DNA from: Streptomyces sp. AC558_RSS880
Lineage (GTDB): Bacteria; Actinomycetota; Actinomycetes; Streptomycetales; Streptomycetaceae
Reading direction: 5' to 3'
Length of the DNA stretch: 64,000 bases
Assembly (NCBI RefSeq): GCF_019049255.1
Contig: NZ_JAGMUJ010000102.1
Location: 1-64,000 of the forward strand
Under the pieces are notes generated by a model. That model had not been told where the DNA came from and searched no databases. It saw only the letters and a program-made list of their open reading frames with translations. Position numbers and translations under genes: made by a program. Of this stretch, positions 49,512 to 57,988 are shown one piece after another; the first letter of the stretch is position 1, and each line of letters begins with the position of its first letter.

Positions 49512-50887
49512 GAGGGTCCTCTCTCGGTCTGCTGTTCGTGCTGTTCGGCGAGTACGCCCAGCGGCACCGGTCGGGCGAACGGCCGCCGGGACGGGGCGGG
49601 TTCGCAGCCGGCGAGGCCCGTCACCGCCGGTTCGCACATCCGGCCCTGGCACCAGCCCATGCCGGCCCGGGTGAGCAGCTTGACCGTGCGGACGTCCCCG
49701 GCCCCGAGCGCGAGGCCCGCGCGGACCTCGCCCGCCGTGACCTCCTCGCAGCGGCAGACCACGGTGTCGTCGGTGACCCGGTCGGTCCAGTGGGCGGGCG
49801 GGGCGTACACGGCGTCGAGGGCGGCCGCGGATCCGCGCAGCCGGGCGCGGGCCCTGGCGGCCGGGGCCCACGCACCGGGGTCGGGTACGGTGCCCCGCAG
49901 CCGGGCGGCGATCGAGCGGCCCGCGATGTGCCCCTCGGCGAGCGCGAGCGCGGCACCGCCGATGCCGGTGGCCTCCCCCGCCGCCCACACACCGGGGACG
50001 TCGGTGCGCTGTTCCGCGTCGACGGCCACGGTGAGTCCGTCGAGGCGGCAGCCGAGGCTCTCGGCGAGGTCGGTGTGCGGGAGCATGCCGTGGCTCACCG
50101 CGAGGGTGTCGCAGGGCAGCCGGCGTTCGGTGCCGGGCCGGACGCGGCCGTGCGCGTCGAGGGCGGCGACGGTGACGCCGGTGAGCCGATGGTCGCCGTG
50201 GGCGCGGACGACGGTGTGCCGGGCGAGGAACGGCACGCGGTGGCGCAGCAGCCGGGCCGCGTACCCGGCGCCCTCGGGCAGCTTGCCGGCCAGCGCTCCG
50301 GCGTGCCGCGGCAGGCGGCCCGGGTCCGCGGACTCCACCAGCGCGGCGACCCGTACGCTCGCCGCCGCGAGCCCGGCCGCCACCGGCAGCAGCAGCGGCC
50401 CGGTCCCGGCCACGACGGCGGTCCGGCCCGGTACGACGAGCCCGCCCTTGAGCATGGCCTGGGCGCCGCCCGCGGTGACGACTCCGGGGAGGGTCCAGCC
50501 GGGGAAGGGCAGCACGGTCTCGTATCCGCCGGTGGCCAGCAGTACGGCGGTGGCGCGCACCTCGACCGACTTCTCCTGCTCCGGTCCGAGCAGCGCGTGC
50601 ACGGCCGGTCCGTCGGGTGTCCGCTCCACGCACCACACATGGTGCTCGCCCAGCACGCGCACGGAGCTCGTGGCGAGCCGGTCCCGCAGCCTGGCCCAGG
50701 TGCGCCACCGGTGGTGCAGGACCCGGGGGCGTTGCGCGCGCAGTCCGGCGGCGGGCTGCCGGTAGAACTGCCCGCCCGGTTCGGGAGCCGCGTCGATCAG
50801 GGCGACCCGCAGACCGCGCCGGTCCGCCGCGAGGGCCGCGGCGAGTCCCGCCGGGCCCGCGCCGATCACCGCGAGGTCAGTGCGCAC
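49508..50887 (-). CDS. Hydroxyproline dehydrogenase, FAD/BFD-type alpha subunit
   Basis: A 459-residue FAD-dependent pyridine-nucleotide-disulfide-oxidoreductase-like protein. The FAD motif VIGAGPAGLAAAL lies at 7-19. A C-terminal BFD-like [2Fe-2S] domain has VCRCEEVTAGEV and GMGWCQGRMCEP. It corresponds to the large subunit of heteromeric D-hydroxyproline dehydrogenase or the HcnB/octopine-oxidase type. It acts with the small 2Fe-2S protein and the DAO-like subunit. GTG 50887 lies inside the end of the 2Fe-2S gene (11-bp overlap). Confidence 0.9.
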   Translation of the reverse strand: MRTDLAVIGAGPAGLAAALAADRRGLRVALIDAAPEPGGQFYRQPAAGLRAQRPRVLHHRWRTWARLRDRLATSSVRVLGEHHVWCVERTPDGPAVHALLGPEQEKSVEVRATAVLLATGGYETVLPFPGWTLPGVVTAGGAQAMLKGGLVVPGRTAVVAGTGPLLLPVAAGLAAASVRVAALVESADPGRLPRHAGALAGKLPEGAGYAARLLRHRVPFLARHTVVRAHGDHRLTGVTVAALDAHGRVRPGTERRLPCDTLAVSHGMLPHTDLAESLGCRLDGLTVAVDAEQRTDVPGVWAAGEATGIGGAALALAEGHIAGRSIAARLRGTVPDPGAWAPAARARARLRGSAAALDAVYAPPAHWTDRVTDDTVVCRCEEVTAGEVRAGLALGAGDVRTVKLLTRAGMGWCQGRMCEPAVTGLAGCEPAPSRRPFARPVPLGVLAEQHEQQTERGPS

Positions 50888-51176
50888 GGCCCGTCCCCTC
50901 CTGGCTGCGGATCACGTCGCCCGGCCGGGCCGGGACCAGACAGGCCCGCTGGTCGGGCCGGTCGTTCACGGTGACCAGGCAGTCGAAGCACACCCCGATC
51001 CCGCAGAACACCCCGCGGGGGCGCCCGTCGCCCCGGGTGGTGCGCCACGAGGTGACGCCGGCGGCCCACAGCACGGCGGCGATCGTCCGGCCGGGCAGCG
51101 CCTCGATCCGCCGTCCGTCGAAGGTGACCTCGAAGGCGGGTCCGGGGCGCGCCCCGGCGAGCTCCAGCGGATTCAC
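50877..51176 (-). CDS. Small [2Fe-2S] subunit of hydroxyproline dehydrogenase
   Basis: A 99-residue ferredoxin-like protein of the Fer2_4 type with cysteines at C58, C63, C66 and C79 (VFCGIGVCFDC then RACL). It carries electrons between the two flavin subunits of the hydroxyproline dehydrogenase. GTG 51176 overlaps the DAO-like gene stop (GTGA). Confidence 0.92.
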   Translation of the reverse strand: MNPLELAGARPGPAFEVTFDGRRIEALPGRTIAAVLWAAGVTSWRTTRGDGRPRGVFCGIGVCFDCLVTVNDRPDQRACLVPARPGDVIRSQEGTGRAH

Positions 51177-52336
51177 CGCACGGCCTCCTTCGCCGTAGAG
51201 GGGAAGCGGTCGGGCCGGAACGGGGTGAGGTCCAGTTCCGGTGTCCCTCCGGTCAGGGCCTGGGCGATCAGCAGGCCGGTGCCGGTGGCCAGTCCGATGC
51301 CCGCGCCCTCGTGGCCGCACGCGTGGAACAGTCCGGGCGCCCGGGGGTCGGGGCCGATCGCGGGCAGGTGGTCGGGCAGGTACGGCCGGAAGCCGGCGTA
51401 CGCGCGCAGGGCCCGGACGCCGGACAGGAAGGGGAACAGGCGGGTCGCCCCGGCCGCCAGGGCCCGCACCGCCGGGAGGGACAGGGACCGGTCGAAGCCG
51501 ACCCGTTCCCGGCTGGCGCCGATGAGCACCGGTCCGGCGGCCGTTCCCTCCACCACCGGGGAGGTCTGCAGTGCCGCGGAGTCGCTGGCGACGTCGGCGA
51601 CGTAGTCGGCGGCGTACACCTTGTGCCGGATGCGGGGCGGCAGCGGCTCGGTGACCAGGACGAAGCCCCGTCGGGGCAGGACGGGCAGGGACACCCCGGC
51701 GCGGGCGGCCAGTTCGCCGCCCCAGGGGCCGGCCGCGTTGACGACGGCGGGGGCGTGGAGGTCGCCGCGGTCCGTGCGGACCCCGCGCACCGCGCCGTCG
51801 GTGGCGCGCAGGACCCGGGTCACCTCGCGGCCGGTGAGCAGCCGGGCCCCGGAGGCGCGCAGCAGGTGGGCGGCGGCGAGGGCGGGCATCACCTGGGCGT
51901 CCTGCGGATAGTGCACGCCGCCCGCGAGGCCGGGCGCCAGACGCGGTTCGAGGTCGTGGAGCCGGTCGGCGGGGACGGGGTCGGCCGTCACCCCGGCGGC
52001 CCGCTGGGTGTCCGCGAACGTCCGCAGCCCGTCGAGCGCTTCGGGGGTCTCGGCGACGACGAGTCCGCCCTTGGCCTCGTACTCGACCGGCCCGACCGGC
52101 TCCTGCGCCACCTGTGCCCACAACCGGTGGGACAGCAGGGCGAGTCCGAGTTCGGGTCCGGGCGCCTTGTCGGAGACGAGGAGGTTCCCCTCGCCGGCGC
52201 CGGTCGTGCCGCCGGCCACGGGACCCCGGTCCACCACGGTCACGGCGAGGCCCGCCCGGGCCGCGTACAGGGCGCAGGCGGCGCCCGTCATCCCGGCGCC
52301 CACTACCACGACATCGCAGGTCAGCGACTCGCTCAC
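51173..52336 (-). CDS. D-amino-acid-oxidase-like subunit of hydroxyproline dehydrogenase
   Basis: A 387-residue FAD-dependent oxidoreductase of the DAO/glycine oxidase family. FAD-binding VVVGAGMTGAACALYAARAG lies at 10-29; the C-terminal part has HACGHEGAGIGLATGTG. It is expected to oxidise cis-4-hydroxy-D-proline at the ring nitrogen, passing electrons to the Fe-S subunits. First gene of the operon; GTG 52336. A palindrome 16 bp upstream is a likely operator. Confidence 0.9.
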   Translation of the reverse strand: MSESLTCDVVVVGAGMTGAACALYAARAGLAVTVVDRGPVAGGTTGAGEGNLLVSDKAPGPELGLALLSHRLWAQVAQEPVGPVEYEAKGGLVVAETPEALDGLRTFADTQRAAGVTADPVPADRLHDLEPRLAPGLAGGVHYPQDAQVMPALAAAHLLRASGARLLTGREVTRVLRATDGAVRGVRTDRGDLHAPAVVNAAGPWGGELAARAGVSLPVLPRRGFVLVTEPLPPRIRHKVYAADYVADVASDSAALQTSPVVEGTAAGPVLIGASRERVGFDRSLSLPAVRALAAGATRLFPFLSGVRALRAYAGFRPYLPDHLPAIGPDPRAPGLFHACGHEGAGIGLATGTGLLIAQALTGGTPELDLTPFRPDRFPSTAKEAVR

Positions 52337-52351
52337 GCCAGTACTATGTCA

Positions 52352-52363
52352 CACAGCACTGTG
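52352..52363. promoter_or_regulatory. Operator-like palindrome before hydroxyproline operon
   Basis: CACAGcaCTGTG, a perfect 5-2-5 inverted repeat just upstream of the GTG start. Size fits a GntR/FCD regulator site. Confidence 0.45.
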
Positions 52364-52401
52364 CCGGGGAAGAGTGCGGACACCGTCGGCGAGGGGCTGC
52401 C

Positions 52402-53061
52402 TCAGCCGGCGGAGCGGACCACTCTCAGGTGGGAGGCGGCGCGGCGGGACCCCCGGTCCCCGGACGGGGTGCGGCGCGCCTCGCGCAGGACCAGCGTCAG
52501 CCGGGTGCAGTCCATGTCCTGGAGGGCCGGGGTCGTCTCCGCGACGATCCGGCAGTCCGTGGCGCCCCAGCGGGGGTCGGGGTGGAGCAGCGGCCGTACG
52601 GCGCCGTCGTGTTCGGCGGCCTGCTCGCCGACGGCCCGCAGCCAGTGCGGCAGTCCGTGCCGGTAGGCGGCCTCCATGATGGGGTCCTGGGCGATGTCGC
52701 GGCGGATGGTCTGCAGCCCGTGGTCGTGGCCGTACCGCTCGACGGTCCCGGCGAAGTGGGCCAGCATCGGCAGGCACCAGCTCGACTCGTGGTCGCCGAG
52801 CACCGTGGCCGCGTCCGGGTGGAAGAGGACGAACCGGAGGAAGTTGTCGGAGGGCAGGGCCGTCGGATGCGGCTCGACGTCCTGGAAAAGTGTCCGGAAA
52901 GCGGCGTTGGTGAGCAGCACGTCCCAGCGGTGGTCGACCACCAGGGAGGGGAAGGCGGTCGCCTCCAGGAGTACGGCGTAGTCCTGGAAATAGGCATGGG
53001 CCTCGGGAGTCCCGGGGACGGGCCGCGGTGCCGGCCGCTGCCCTCCTGCCTGATGTGCCAT
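52402..53061 (-). CDS. MmyB-like ligand-binding protein without HTH
   Basis: A 219-residue protein matching the PAS-like MmyB ligand-binding domain: PSLVVDHRWDVLLTNAAFRTLF, DNFLRFVLFHPDAA, a Trp-containing helix ESSWCLPMLAHFAG, then a region for the second half of the domain. Such domains normally follow an N-terminal helix-turn-helix in one protein; here only about 25 residues precede it and no HTH is seen. It may be a sensor partner for the XRE regulator encoded divergently at 53285, or a truncated regulator. ATG 53061. Confidence 0.75.
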   Translation of the reverse strand: MAHQAGGQRPAPRPVPGTPEAHAYFQDYAVLLEATAFPSLVVDHRWDVLLTNAAFRTLFQDVEPHPTALPSDNFLRFVLFHPDAATVLGDHESSWCLPMLAHFAGTVERYGHDHGLQTIRRDIAQDPIMEAAYRHGLPHWLRAVGEQAAEHDGAVRPLLHPDPRWGATDCRIVAETTPALQDMDCTRLTLVLREARRTPSGDRGSRRAASHLRVVRSAG

Positions 53062-53284
53062 CGGGAGGTCACCCCTCTTGCCTGTGCGGCCCTGACGCGG
53101 CGCCCCGATCCTGCTGCCCGCACGCGATGCGTGTCAACTATCGTGGCATTCCATGCCGGTTGACGGCTGAAATTGGCCACAGTTGTGGCGAGACCTGGAT
53201 GTGAGTTCGAGACAACGGCTAGTCTCCGTGAAGTTCACGGCAATCGCTTGTGAGAAGCCTGTGAGAGACCTAGGAGATCTTTCG

Positions 53285-53941
53285 GTGACGGGTGGCTTCG
53301 AGGGTCCGGGCGCCACGCCGACGGCCGCGCTGCCGGCCGTCGTCGCCCGCGTCACCGCACTCGCCGACCGGCTCGGCGTGGCGCACGCCGAGGTCTTCGA
53401 CGTCGGCCGGCTGTCCGCCGCTTCCGGTGTCCCGGAGTCCGTGGTCAAGGCGCTGCTGAGCGGCCGGTCCACGGGCGAGCCCGATGTGCAGGCGCGGTTC
53501 GTGCAGCGGCTGGACCTGCTGCGCCGCACCCGGCTGAAGCCGAACGGCCGCAAGTACACGCAGCAGGAGATCGCCGACGGCGCGGGCATGTCCCGGCAGC
53601 AGGCCGGCGCGCTGATCAACGGCGACCGGCGTCCGACCATGGAGCACTGCGACGCCATCCAGCGGTTCTTCCGGGTGCACGCCGGTTTCCTCACCGCCGA
53701 GGACCCCGAGGCGCTCGCGGGCGCGCTCCAGCACACCGAGCAGGAGCTGCTGCAGAAACTCGCGGACCGGGAGCGGGCGGCGGCGGCGCCGGCCGACGAC
53801 CCGCTGGAGCGGCTGCTGCAGGACCACGGGGTGCGCCAGATCGCCTGGCGGGCCGCCCAGCTGCCCACCGACCAGCACCGCGACAAGGTCGCGGAGTGGC
53901 TGGACATGCTCCTGGAGAGTGTCCAGCGGCCCAAGGCCTGA
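53285..53941 (+). CDS. XRE-type regulator paired with metallopeptidase
   Basis: A 218-residue DNA-binding protein. The helix-turn-helix lies around 85-120 (YTQQEIADGAGMSRQQAGALINGDRRPT). C-terminal helices contain a Glu/Gln/Leu-rich coiled-coil-like stretch. GTG 53285 is chosen because AGGAG lies about 8 nt upstream; the frame is open back to 53183 without a ribosome site. The metallopeptidase gene starts 13 bp downstream. The pair resembles ImmR/ImmA or phage-type repressor plus IrrE-like protease, where the protease removes the repressor upon a signal. Confidence 0.82.
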   Translation: MTGGFEGPGATPTAALPAVVARVTALADRLGVAHAEVFDVGRLSAASGVPESVVKALLSGRSTGEPDVQARFVQRLDLLRRTRLKPNGRKYTQQEIADGAGMSRQQAGALINGDRRPTMEHCDAIQRFFRVHAGFLTAEDPEALAGALQHTEQELLQKLADRERAAAAPADDPLERLLQDHGVRQIAWRAAQLPTDQHRDKVAEWLDMLLESVQRPKA

Positions 53942-53954
53942 CCCGGGGAGGACA

Positions 53955-54515
53955 GTGGGCATCGGCAGGGAAATGCGCCGCCTGTGCGGCGAGTTGCTGG
54001 CGGAGCTGACGCTTCCGGTCCCGGCGCGGCCCGCCGACCTGTACGCGGCCCTGTGCGAGGCGATGAGCAGGCGCCGCGGCCGGCCCGTGCTGTTCCGCAC
54101 GGCGGTCTTCCCGCCCGGGACGGCGAGCGGGCTGTGGCTCGACATGGCGGACCAGGACCTCGTCGTGATCGAGGAACGCACGGCGCCCGACCACCAGCTG
54201 GTGATCCTGGGTCACGAACTGTGGCACATGCAGGCCGGGCACCGCGGCCGCCGTCACGTCCGGGGCGCCGAGGTGGCGACGCGTCTGCTGGGTCATGCCC
54301 TCGACGAGGACACCCTGCGGGCGGCCGTCCTGAAGGTCGCCGCGCGCACCCGGTTCGACCTGGCCGAGGAGAAGGAGGCCGAGGCCTTCGGCCTGCTGCT
54401 GGCCAGCAAGTGCCGGACCCGGCTGGCCGGTTCGTCGCTGCGCGGGCCGGTACGGCGGGACCGGCTGGCGGGGCGGATCGAGGCGTCGCTGGGGTACCTG
54501 GGGCCGCAGGGCTGA
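53955..54515 (+). CDS. ImmA/IrrE-like metallopeptidase
   Basis: A 186-residue zinc protease-like protein. The HExxH motif is H87-E-L-W-H91 (ILGHELWHMQAGH), and a third metal ligand is likely in the later EEKEAEAFG helix. Family members cleave partner HTH repressors, or are annotated as a toxin component; the XRE gene upstream is the expected partner. GTG 53955 has GGGGAGGACA directly before it; ATG 53973 is an alternative. No phage or ICE genes are close, so this is a chromosomal copy. Confidence 0.85.
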   Translation: MGIGREMRRLCGELLAELTLPVPARPADLYAALCEAMSRRRGRPVLFRTAVFPPGTASGLWLDMADQDLVVIEERTAPDHQLVILGHELWHMQAGHRGRRHVRGAEVATRLLGHALDEDTLRAAVLKVAARTRFDLAEEKEAEAFGLLLASKCRTRLAGSSLRGPVRRDRLAGRIEASLGYLGPQG

Positions 54516-54643
54516 GCGGGCACGCCCCGGCGCGCGAGCCCCTCCGGGTGGGGGAACCGGACCGCGGGGCGACCCGATTGTCAGTGGTGGGCGGCAAGCT
54601 GGAGGCGAATCGTCACCGACCGCGACACGGGGAGAACCGAGCG

Positions 54644-54880
54644 ATGCCCACCGCCGTACCGACCGACCGCGAGCGCACCGCCGTCCAGGCCTATCTACGG
54701 CTGCTGCACACGGTGCGCGCCGCCCTCGACACCCGGCCGGGCCCACCGGGGCCTCCCGGGCCCCCGGTGGTGCCGCCCTCCGTGCTCGCCGAGGCGGAGA
54801 CCGCCCTGGCCCGGGCAGGCCTGACCGGCAACGAGGAGGTGTTCTTCCGGATGCTGCGCGACTGGCACCCCGAGCCGTAG
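54644..54880 (+). CDS. Small conserved-type hypothetical protein with GPP repeats
   Basis: A 78-residue protein with helical N- and C-termini joined by a collagen-like GPPGPPGPP linker (about 32-42). Good ribosome site GGGGAGAACC before ATG 54644. Its end faces the phosphopantetheinyl transferase. Function not recognised. Confidence 0.6.
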   Translation: MPTAVPTDRERTAVQAYLRLLHTVRAALDTRPGPPGPPGPPVVPPSVLAEAETALARAGLTGNEEVFFRMLRDWHPEP

Positions 54881-54915
54881 CCGGCCGTGTCCCGGGGCGG
54901 CGGCCGCCGTCCCGC

Positions 54916-55593
54916 TCAGACGTGCGGGACGGTGACCGCCGTCGCGACCAGGTCTCCTCCGGTGATCCAGCGGCCGGTGAAGTGGTCGACCACGCGGGTG
55001 CCCACGCGCGGGCCGGGGACGAGGAGGGTGGCCCGGAAGCCGCCGCGGGTGTGCTCGCCGGGGTCGGCGAAGAAGTCGAGGTCGGCCTCCAGGAAGTCCA
55101 GCCACTTCCCGGTGAGCGGGAACCACGCCTTGTAGACGGACTCCTTGGCGCTGAACAGCAGCCGGTCCCAGTGCACGGCGGGCAGCTCCTCGGCCAGTCC
55201 GCCGATCCGCGCCGCCTCCTGCGGCAGCGCCACGGAGGACAGGACACCCTCGGGCAGCGGAGCGTGGGGCTCCGCGTCGATGCCGAGGGACGCCAGGTCG
55301 GTGGCGCGCACCAGGGCTGCGGCGCAGTAGCCCTGGCAGTGGGTCATGCTGCCGGCCAGCCCGTCGGGCCAGACGGGGGCGCCCCGCTCACCGGGCAGCA
55401 CCGGCCGCGCGGGCACGCCCAGCTTCTCCATGGCGCGGCGGGCGCAGGAGCGTACGGCGGTGAACTCCCGGCGGCGTTTGAGGACGGCGCGCTCCAGCAG
55501 CGCCTCCTCCTCGGGATACAGCGGTGCGTCGACACCCTCGTCGCCGTAGGCCTCGACGGCGACCACCGTCTGCGGCAGCAGTTCCTCGATCAT
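54916..55593 (-). CDS. Sfp/EntD-type 4'-phosphopantetheinyl transferase
   Basis: A 225-residue enzyme that moves phosphopantetheine from CoA to carrier proteins of polyketide or peptide synthases. Motifs: SMTHCQGYCAAAL (82-94), GIDAE with metal ligands D106/E108, and FSAKESVYKAW (about 148-157) with catalytic E151/K155. It is of the actinobacterial Svp/Npt EntD-like type; I recall S. coelicolor SCO6673 as its likely counterpart. ATG 55593 overlaps the phosphoesterase stop (ATGA), so the two are co-translated. No synthase genes are nearby; it probably serves clusters elsewhere. Confidence 0.93.
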   Translation of the reverse strand: MIEELLPQTVVAVEAYGDEGVDAPLYPEEEALLERAVLKRRREFTAVRSCARRAMEKLGVPARPVLPGERGAPVWPDGLAGSMTHCQGYCAAALVRATDLASLGIDAEPHAPLPEGVLSSVALPQEAARIGGLAEELPAVHWDRLLFSAKESVYKAWFPLTGKWLDFLEADLDFFADPGEHTRGGFRATLLVPGPRVGTRVVDHFTGRWITGGDLVATAVTVPHV

Positions 55594-56447
55594 CGCCCCT
55601 CCTCCGTCCGCGGCACGATCCGGCGCAGCCGTCCCGGAGGCTGTTCGCGCTTGCGCCATTCGCGCGGGTAGCCCACCGACACCTCCTCGAAGCGGACCCC
55701 GTCCTGCCGGGTGCTCCGGGGGATGTGCAGATGACCGTAGACCATGGTGTGGACGGGGAACCGCCGGTGCCAGTCGTCGGTGAGCACGGTGCCGCACCAC
55801 ATGGCGAACTCGGGGTACCACAGGACGTCCGTCGGATGGCGGTGCAGCGGCCAGTGGTTGACCAGGACGAGCGGCAGTCCGTCCGGCACCTCGGCCAGCC
55901 TGCGTTCGGTCCCGGCGACCCGGGCCCGGCACCAGGCCTCCCGGCTCGGGTACGGGTCGGGGTGCAGCAGCTGCTCGTCGGTGCAGACGACCCCGGTGCC
56001 GTGCGCGTACTCCAGCCCCTCGTCCTTGGTGGCGCACCCGGGCGGCAGGAACGAGTAGTCGTACAGCAGGAACAGCGGTGCGACGGCGACCGGGCCGCCG
56101 GGGCCGTCCCAGACGGGGTACGGGTCCTCGGGTGTGATCACCCCGAGGTCGCGGCACTGTTCGACCAGGTGGTCGTAGCGGGCGACGCCGCGCAGTGTGA
56201 CCGGGTCGCTCGGATGGGTCCACAGCTCGTGGTTGCCGGGCACCCAGACGACCTTGGCGAACCGGCCGGCCAGGGTCTTGAGGGCCCAGCGGACGTCCTC
56301 CACGGTCTCCGCGACGTCACCGGCCACGAGCAGCCAGTCCTCGTCCGACTCGGGCCGCATCCGTTCGACCAGCTCGCGGTTCTCGGCGTAACCGATGTGC
56401 AGGTCGCTGATGGCCCACAACTGTCCGCCCTCGTCTGTCCCCGACAT
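55590..56447 (-). CDS. Metallophosphoesterase coupled to PPTase gene
   Basis: A 285-residue calcineurin-like phosphoesterase with metal motifs D15-L-H17 (AISDLHIGY), LVAGDVAE, VPGNHE, VNHWPLH and YGHLH. Substrate unknown. The conserved pairing with the PPTase hints at CoA or carrier-protein phosphopantetheine chemistry, but this is inference. ATG 56447 is used (GAAGGAG 9 nt upstream); the overlapping GTG 56450 is possible. Divergent from the ATP-grasp gene. Confidence 0.88.
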   Translation of the reverse strand: MSGTDEGGQLWAISDLHIGYAENRELVERMRPESDEDWLLVAGDVAETVEDVRWALKTLAGRFAKVVWVPGNHELWTHPSDPVTLRGVARYDHLVEQCRDLGVITPEDPYPVWDGPGGPVAVAPLFLLYDYSFLPPGCATKDEGLEYAHGTGVVCTDEQLLHPDPYPSREAWCRARVAGTERRLAEVPDGLPLVLVNHWPLHRHPTDVLWYPEFAMWCGTVLTDDWHRRFPVHTMVYGHLHIPRSTRQDGVRFEEVSVGYPREWRKREQPPGRLRRIVPRTEEGR

Positions 56448-56557
56448 CACCCGTCGCTCCTTCAGCCGTCACGAACGCCACCACGAGATCACATCCGTGC
56501 CGCCGGAACAAGCGCACCCCGTCTCCGGGTGTGGTACGGGAGCAGCCGCCGAAGCCG

Positions 56558-56563
56558 TATAGT
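56558..56563 (+). promoter_or_regulatory. Probable -10 box of ATP-grasp gene
   Basis: TATAGT in an otherwise GC-rich divergent region, giving a transcript start near 56571 and a leader of about 110 nt that contains the hairpin at 56576-56614. Confidence 0.45.
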
Positions 56564-56575
56564 CTGCCCCGACAC

Positions 56576-56614
56576 CACCGCCGTGAAACGCCCTGCGCAC
56601 AGGGCGGTTTGGTG
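56576..56614 (+). ncRNA. Structured 5' leader of ATP-grasp gene
   Basis: GCCCTG-CGCA-CAGGGC forms a 6-bp stem with tetraloop (56590-56605), extended by AAAC/GTTT across a one-base bulge and by CACC/GGTG across a 6-nt bulge. The ordered nested pairing lies in the leader between -10 box and start codon. It may be a regulatory element; no known riboswitch class recognised. Confidence 0.4.
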
Positions 56615-56682
56615 ACCCTCCACACTCCTGCCCGGGCGACGGGCCGCTGAGCCCTGCCCGCACACCCCGAAAGGCGGCCTGC

Positions 56683-57816
56683 ATGATCTCTCGCGTACGC
56701 GTCTGGCTCAACCGCACGTACGCGGAGAACGTGTTCTTCATGGATCAGCTGCGGAGAAATCCCGGCGACCGGGCCGTCGAGATCCACGCCACCCACGGCG
56801 ACCCCGACTCCCCCGTGCTGGCCGCCGCCGACACCGCCGAGCTGGAGCCCGAGGGGCTGTCCCCGGCGGCGTACGTCGAGTACGCGCTCGCCCAGTGCGA
56901 GCGGCGCGGCATCGACGTGTTCGTGCCCCGGCTGCACCAGGCGGCGATCGTCGCGCACCGCGCCGAGTTCGAGGCGGTCGGTACGGCGCTGCTTGCGCCG
57001 CCGCCCGAGGCGGTGGCCGTGTTCCACGACAAGGTGATCGCCTATGAGGCGGTCCAGGCGATCGGGGTGCCCGTGCCGCCGTGGTGGCGGGTCCGCAGTG
57101 CGGACGAACTCGTCGCGGTGGTCGACGAGTTGGAGGCGCGCGGGTATCGGGCCTGCTTCAAGCCCGCCTCCGGCGCGGGCGGGGTGGGCTTCCGCGTGAT
57201 CACCCGCGCGCCCTTCTCGCTCACCCAGCTGAGCGGCTTCCCGAGCCCGTACGTGCCGCTCGGCCTGGTGCTGGACGCCCTGCGGGAGGCCGACGACCCG
57301 GTGGACTGGCTGGTGATGCCCCGGCTGGAGCAGCCCGAGGTGTCGGTGGACTGCCTCACCGGGACCGACAACCGGATCCGGCTGGCGGTGGGACGCACCA
57401 AGAACGGCCGGCGCAGGGGCTTCACGCTGCACGAGCAGTGGCTGGAGCCGGCCCGGCGGATCGCGGAGGGCTTCGGACTGCACCACCTGTCCAACATCCA
57501 GTTCCGGATGCTGGGCGAGCGGCCCGTGCTCATGGACGTCAACACCCGGCCGGCGGGTGGGCTGCACCAGCTGTCGCTGTGCGGGCTGAACGTCCCGTGG
57601 GCCGCCGTGCGGCTGGCGCTCGGCGAGGACCCGGGCGAGATGACGCCGCCGTTCCTGGGCCAGGACTACACGGTGGTGTCGGGTCCGCGTCCGCTGCTGC
57701 CGGTGACGCTGCCGCAGCAGCACGCCGACGTACCCACGGCCGCGACCGCGCTGGGGGCCGTACCGGCTCCGGCCCCGTCCGTGGAGCCCCGGACGGCGAC
57801 CGGAGCGCGCACGTAG
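56683..57816 (+). CDS. ATP-grasp family ligase/carboxylate-amine ligase-like
   Basis: A 377-residue protein with an ATP-grasp fold: N-terminal Rossmann-like part (1-105), a central ATP-binding part with the P-loop-like FKPASGAGGVGFRV (about 163-176) and the metal motif FRMLGERPVLMDVNTRPAGGLHQL (about 272-295). The substrate is unknown; members add amino acids or other carboxylates. The last about 45 residues are Pro/Ala-rich. ATG 56683 follows GAAAGGCGGCC. It is divergent from the phosphoesterase/PPTase pair, an association that recurs in relatives as far as I recall. Confidence 0.85.
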   Translation: MISRVRVWLNRTYAENVFFMDQLRRNPGDRAVEIHATHGDPDSPVLAAADTAELEPEGLSPAAYVEYALAQCERRGIDVFVPRLHQAAIVAHRAEFEAVGTALLAPPPEAVAVFHDKVIAYEAVQAIGVPVPPWWRVRSADELVAVVDELEARGYRACFKPASGAGGVGFRVITRAPFSLTQLSGFPSPYVPLGLVLDALREADDPVDWLVMPRLEQPEVSVDCLTGTDNRIRLAVGRTKNGRRRGFTLHEQWLEPARRIAEGFGLHHLSNIQFRMLGERPVLMDVNTRPAGGLHQLSLCGLNVPWAAVRLALGEDPGEMTPPFLGQDYTVVSGPRPLLPVTLPQQHADVPTAATALGAVPAPAPSVEPRTATGART

Positions 57817-57929
57817 GAAATCTCCGGGAAATTTCCGCCGGGGGTGTATCAGGAGCCGGGTCGCGTGCTCTTGATGGTGACGGCGACTTGGGGAAGCCGC
57901 CGGGGGGAAGCACGGGGGAACGGGGGGCT

Positions 57930-57972
57930 CGGGTCGGTCGGCCGCTGTCACGGGGGGCGACCGGCCGACCCG
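57930..57972. terminator. Bidirectional terminator between ATP-grasp and GH4 genes
   Basis: CGGGTCGG (57930-57937) pairs with CCGACCCG (57965-57972), with partly pairing bases inside, in the convergent gap. Confidence 0.5.
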
Positions 57973-57988
57973 AAGCCGTGTCCGCCGG

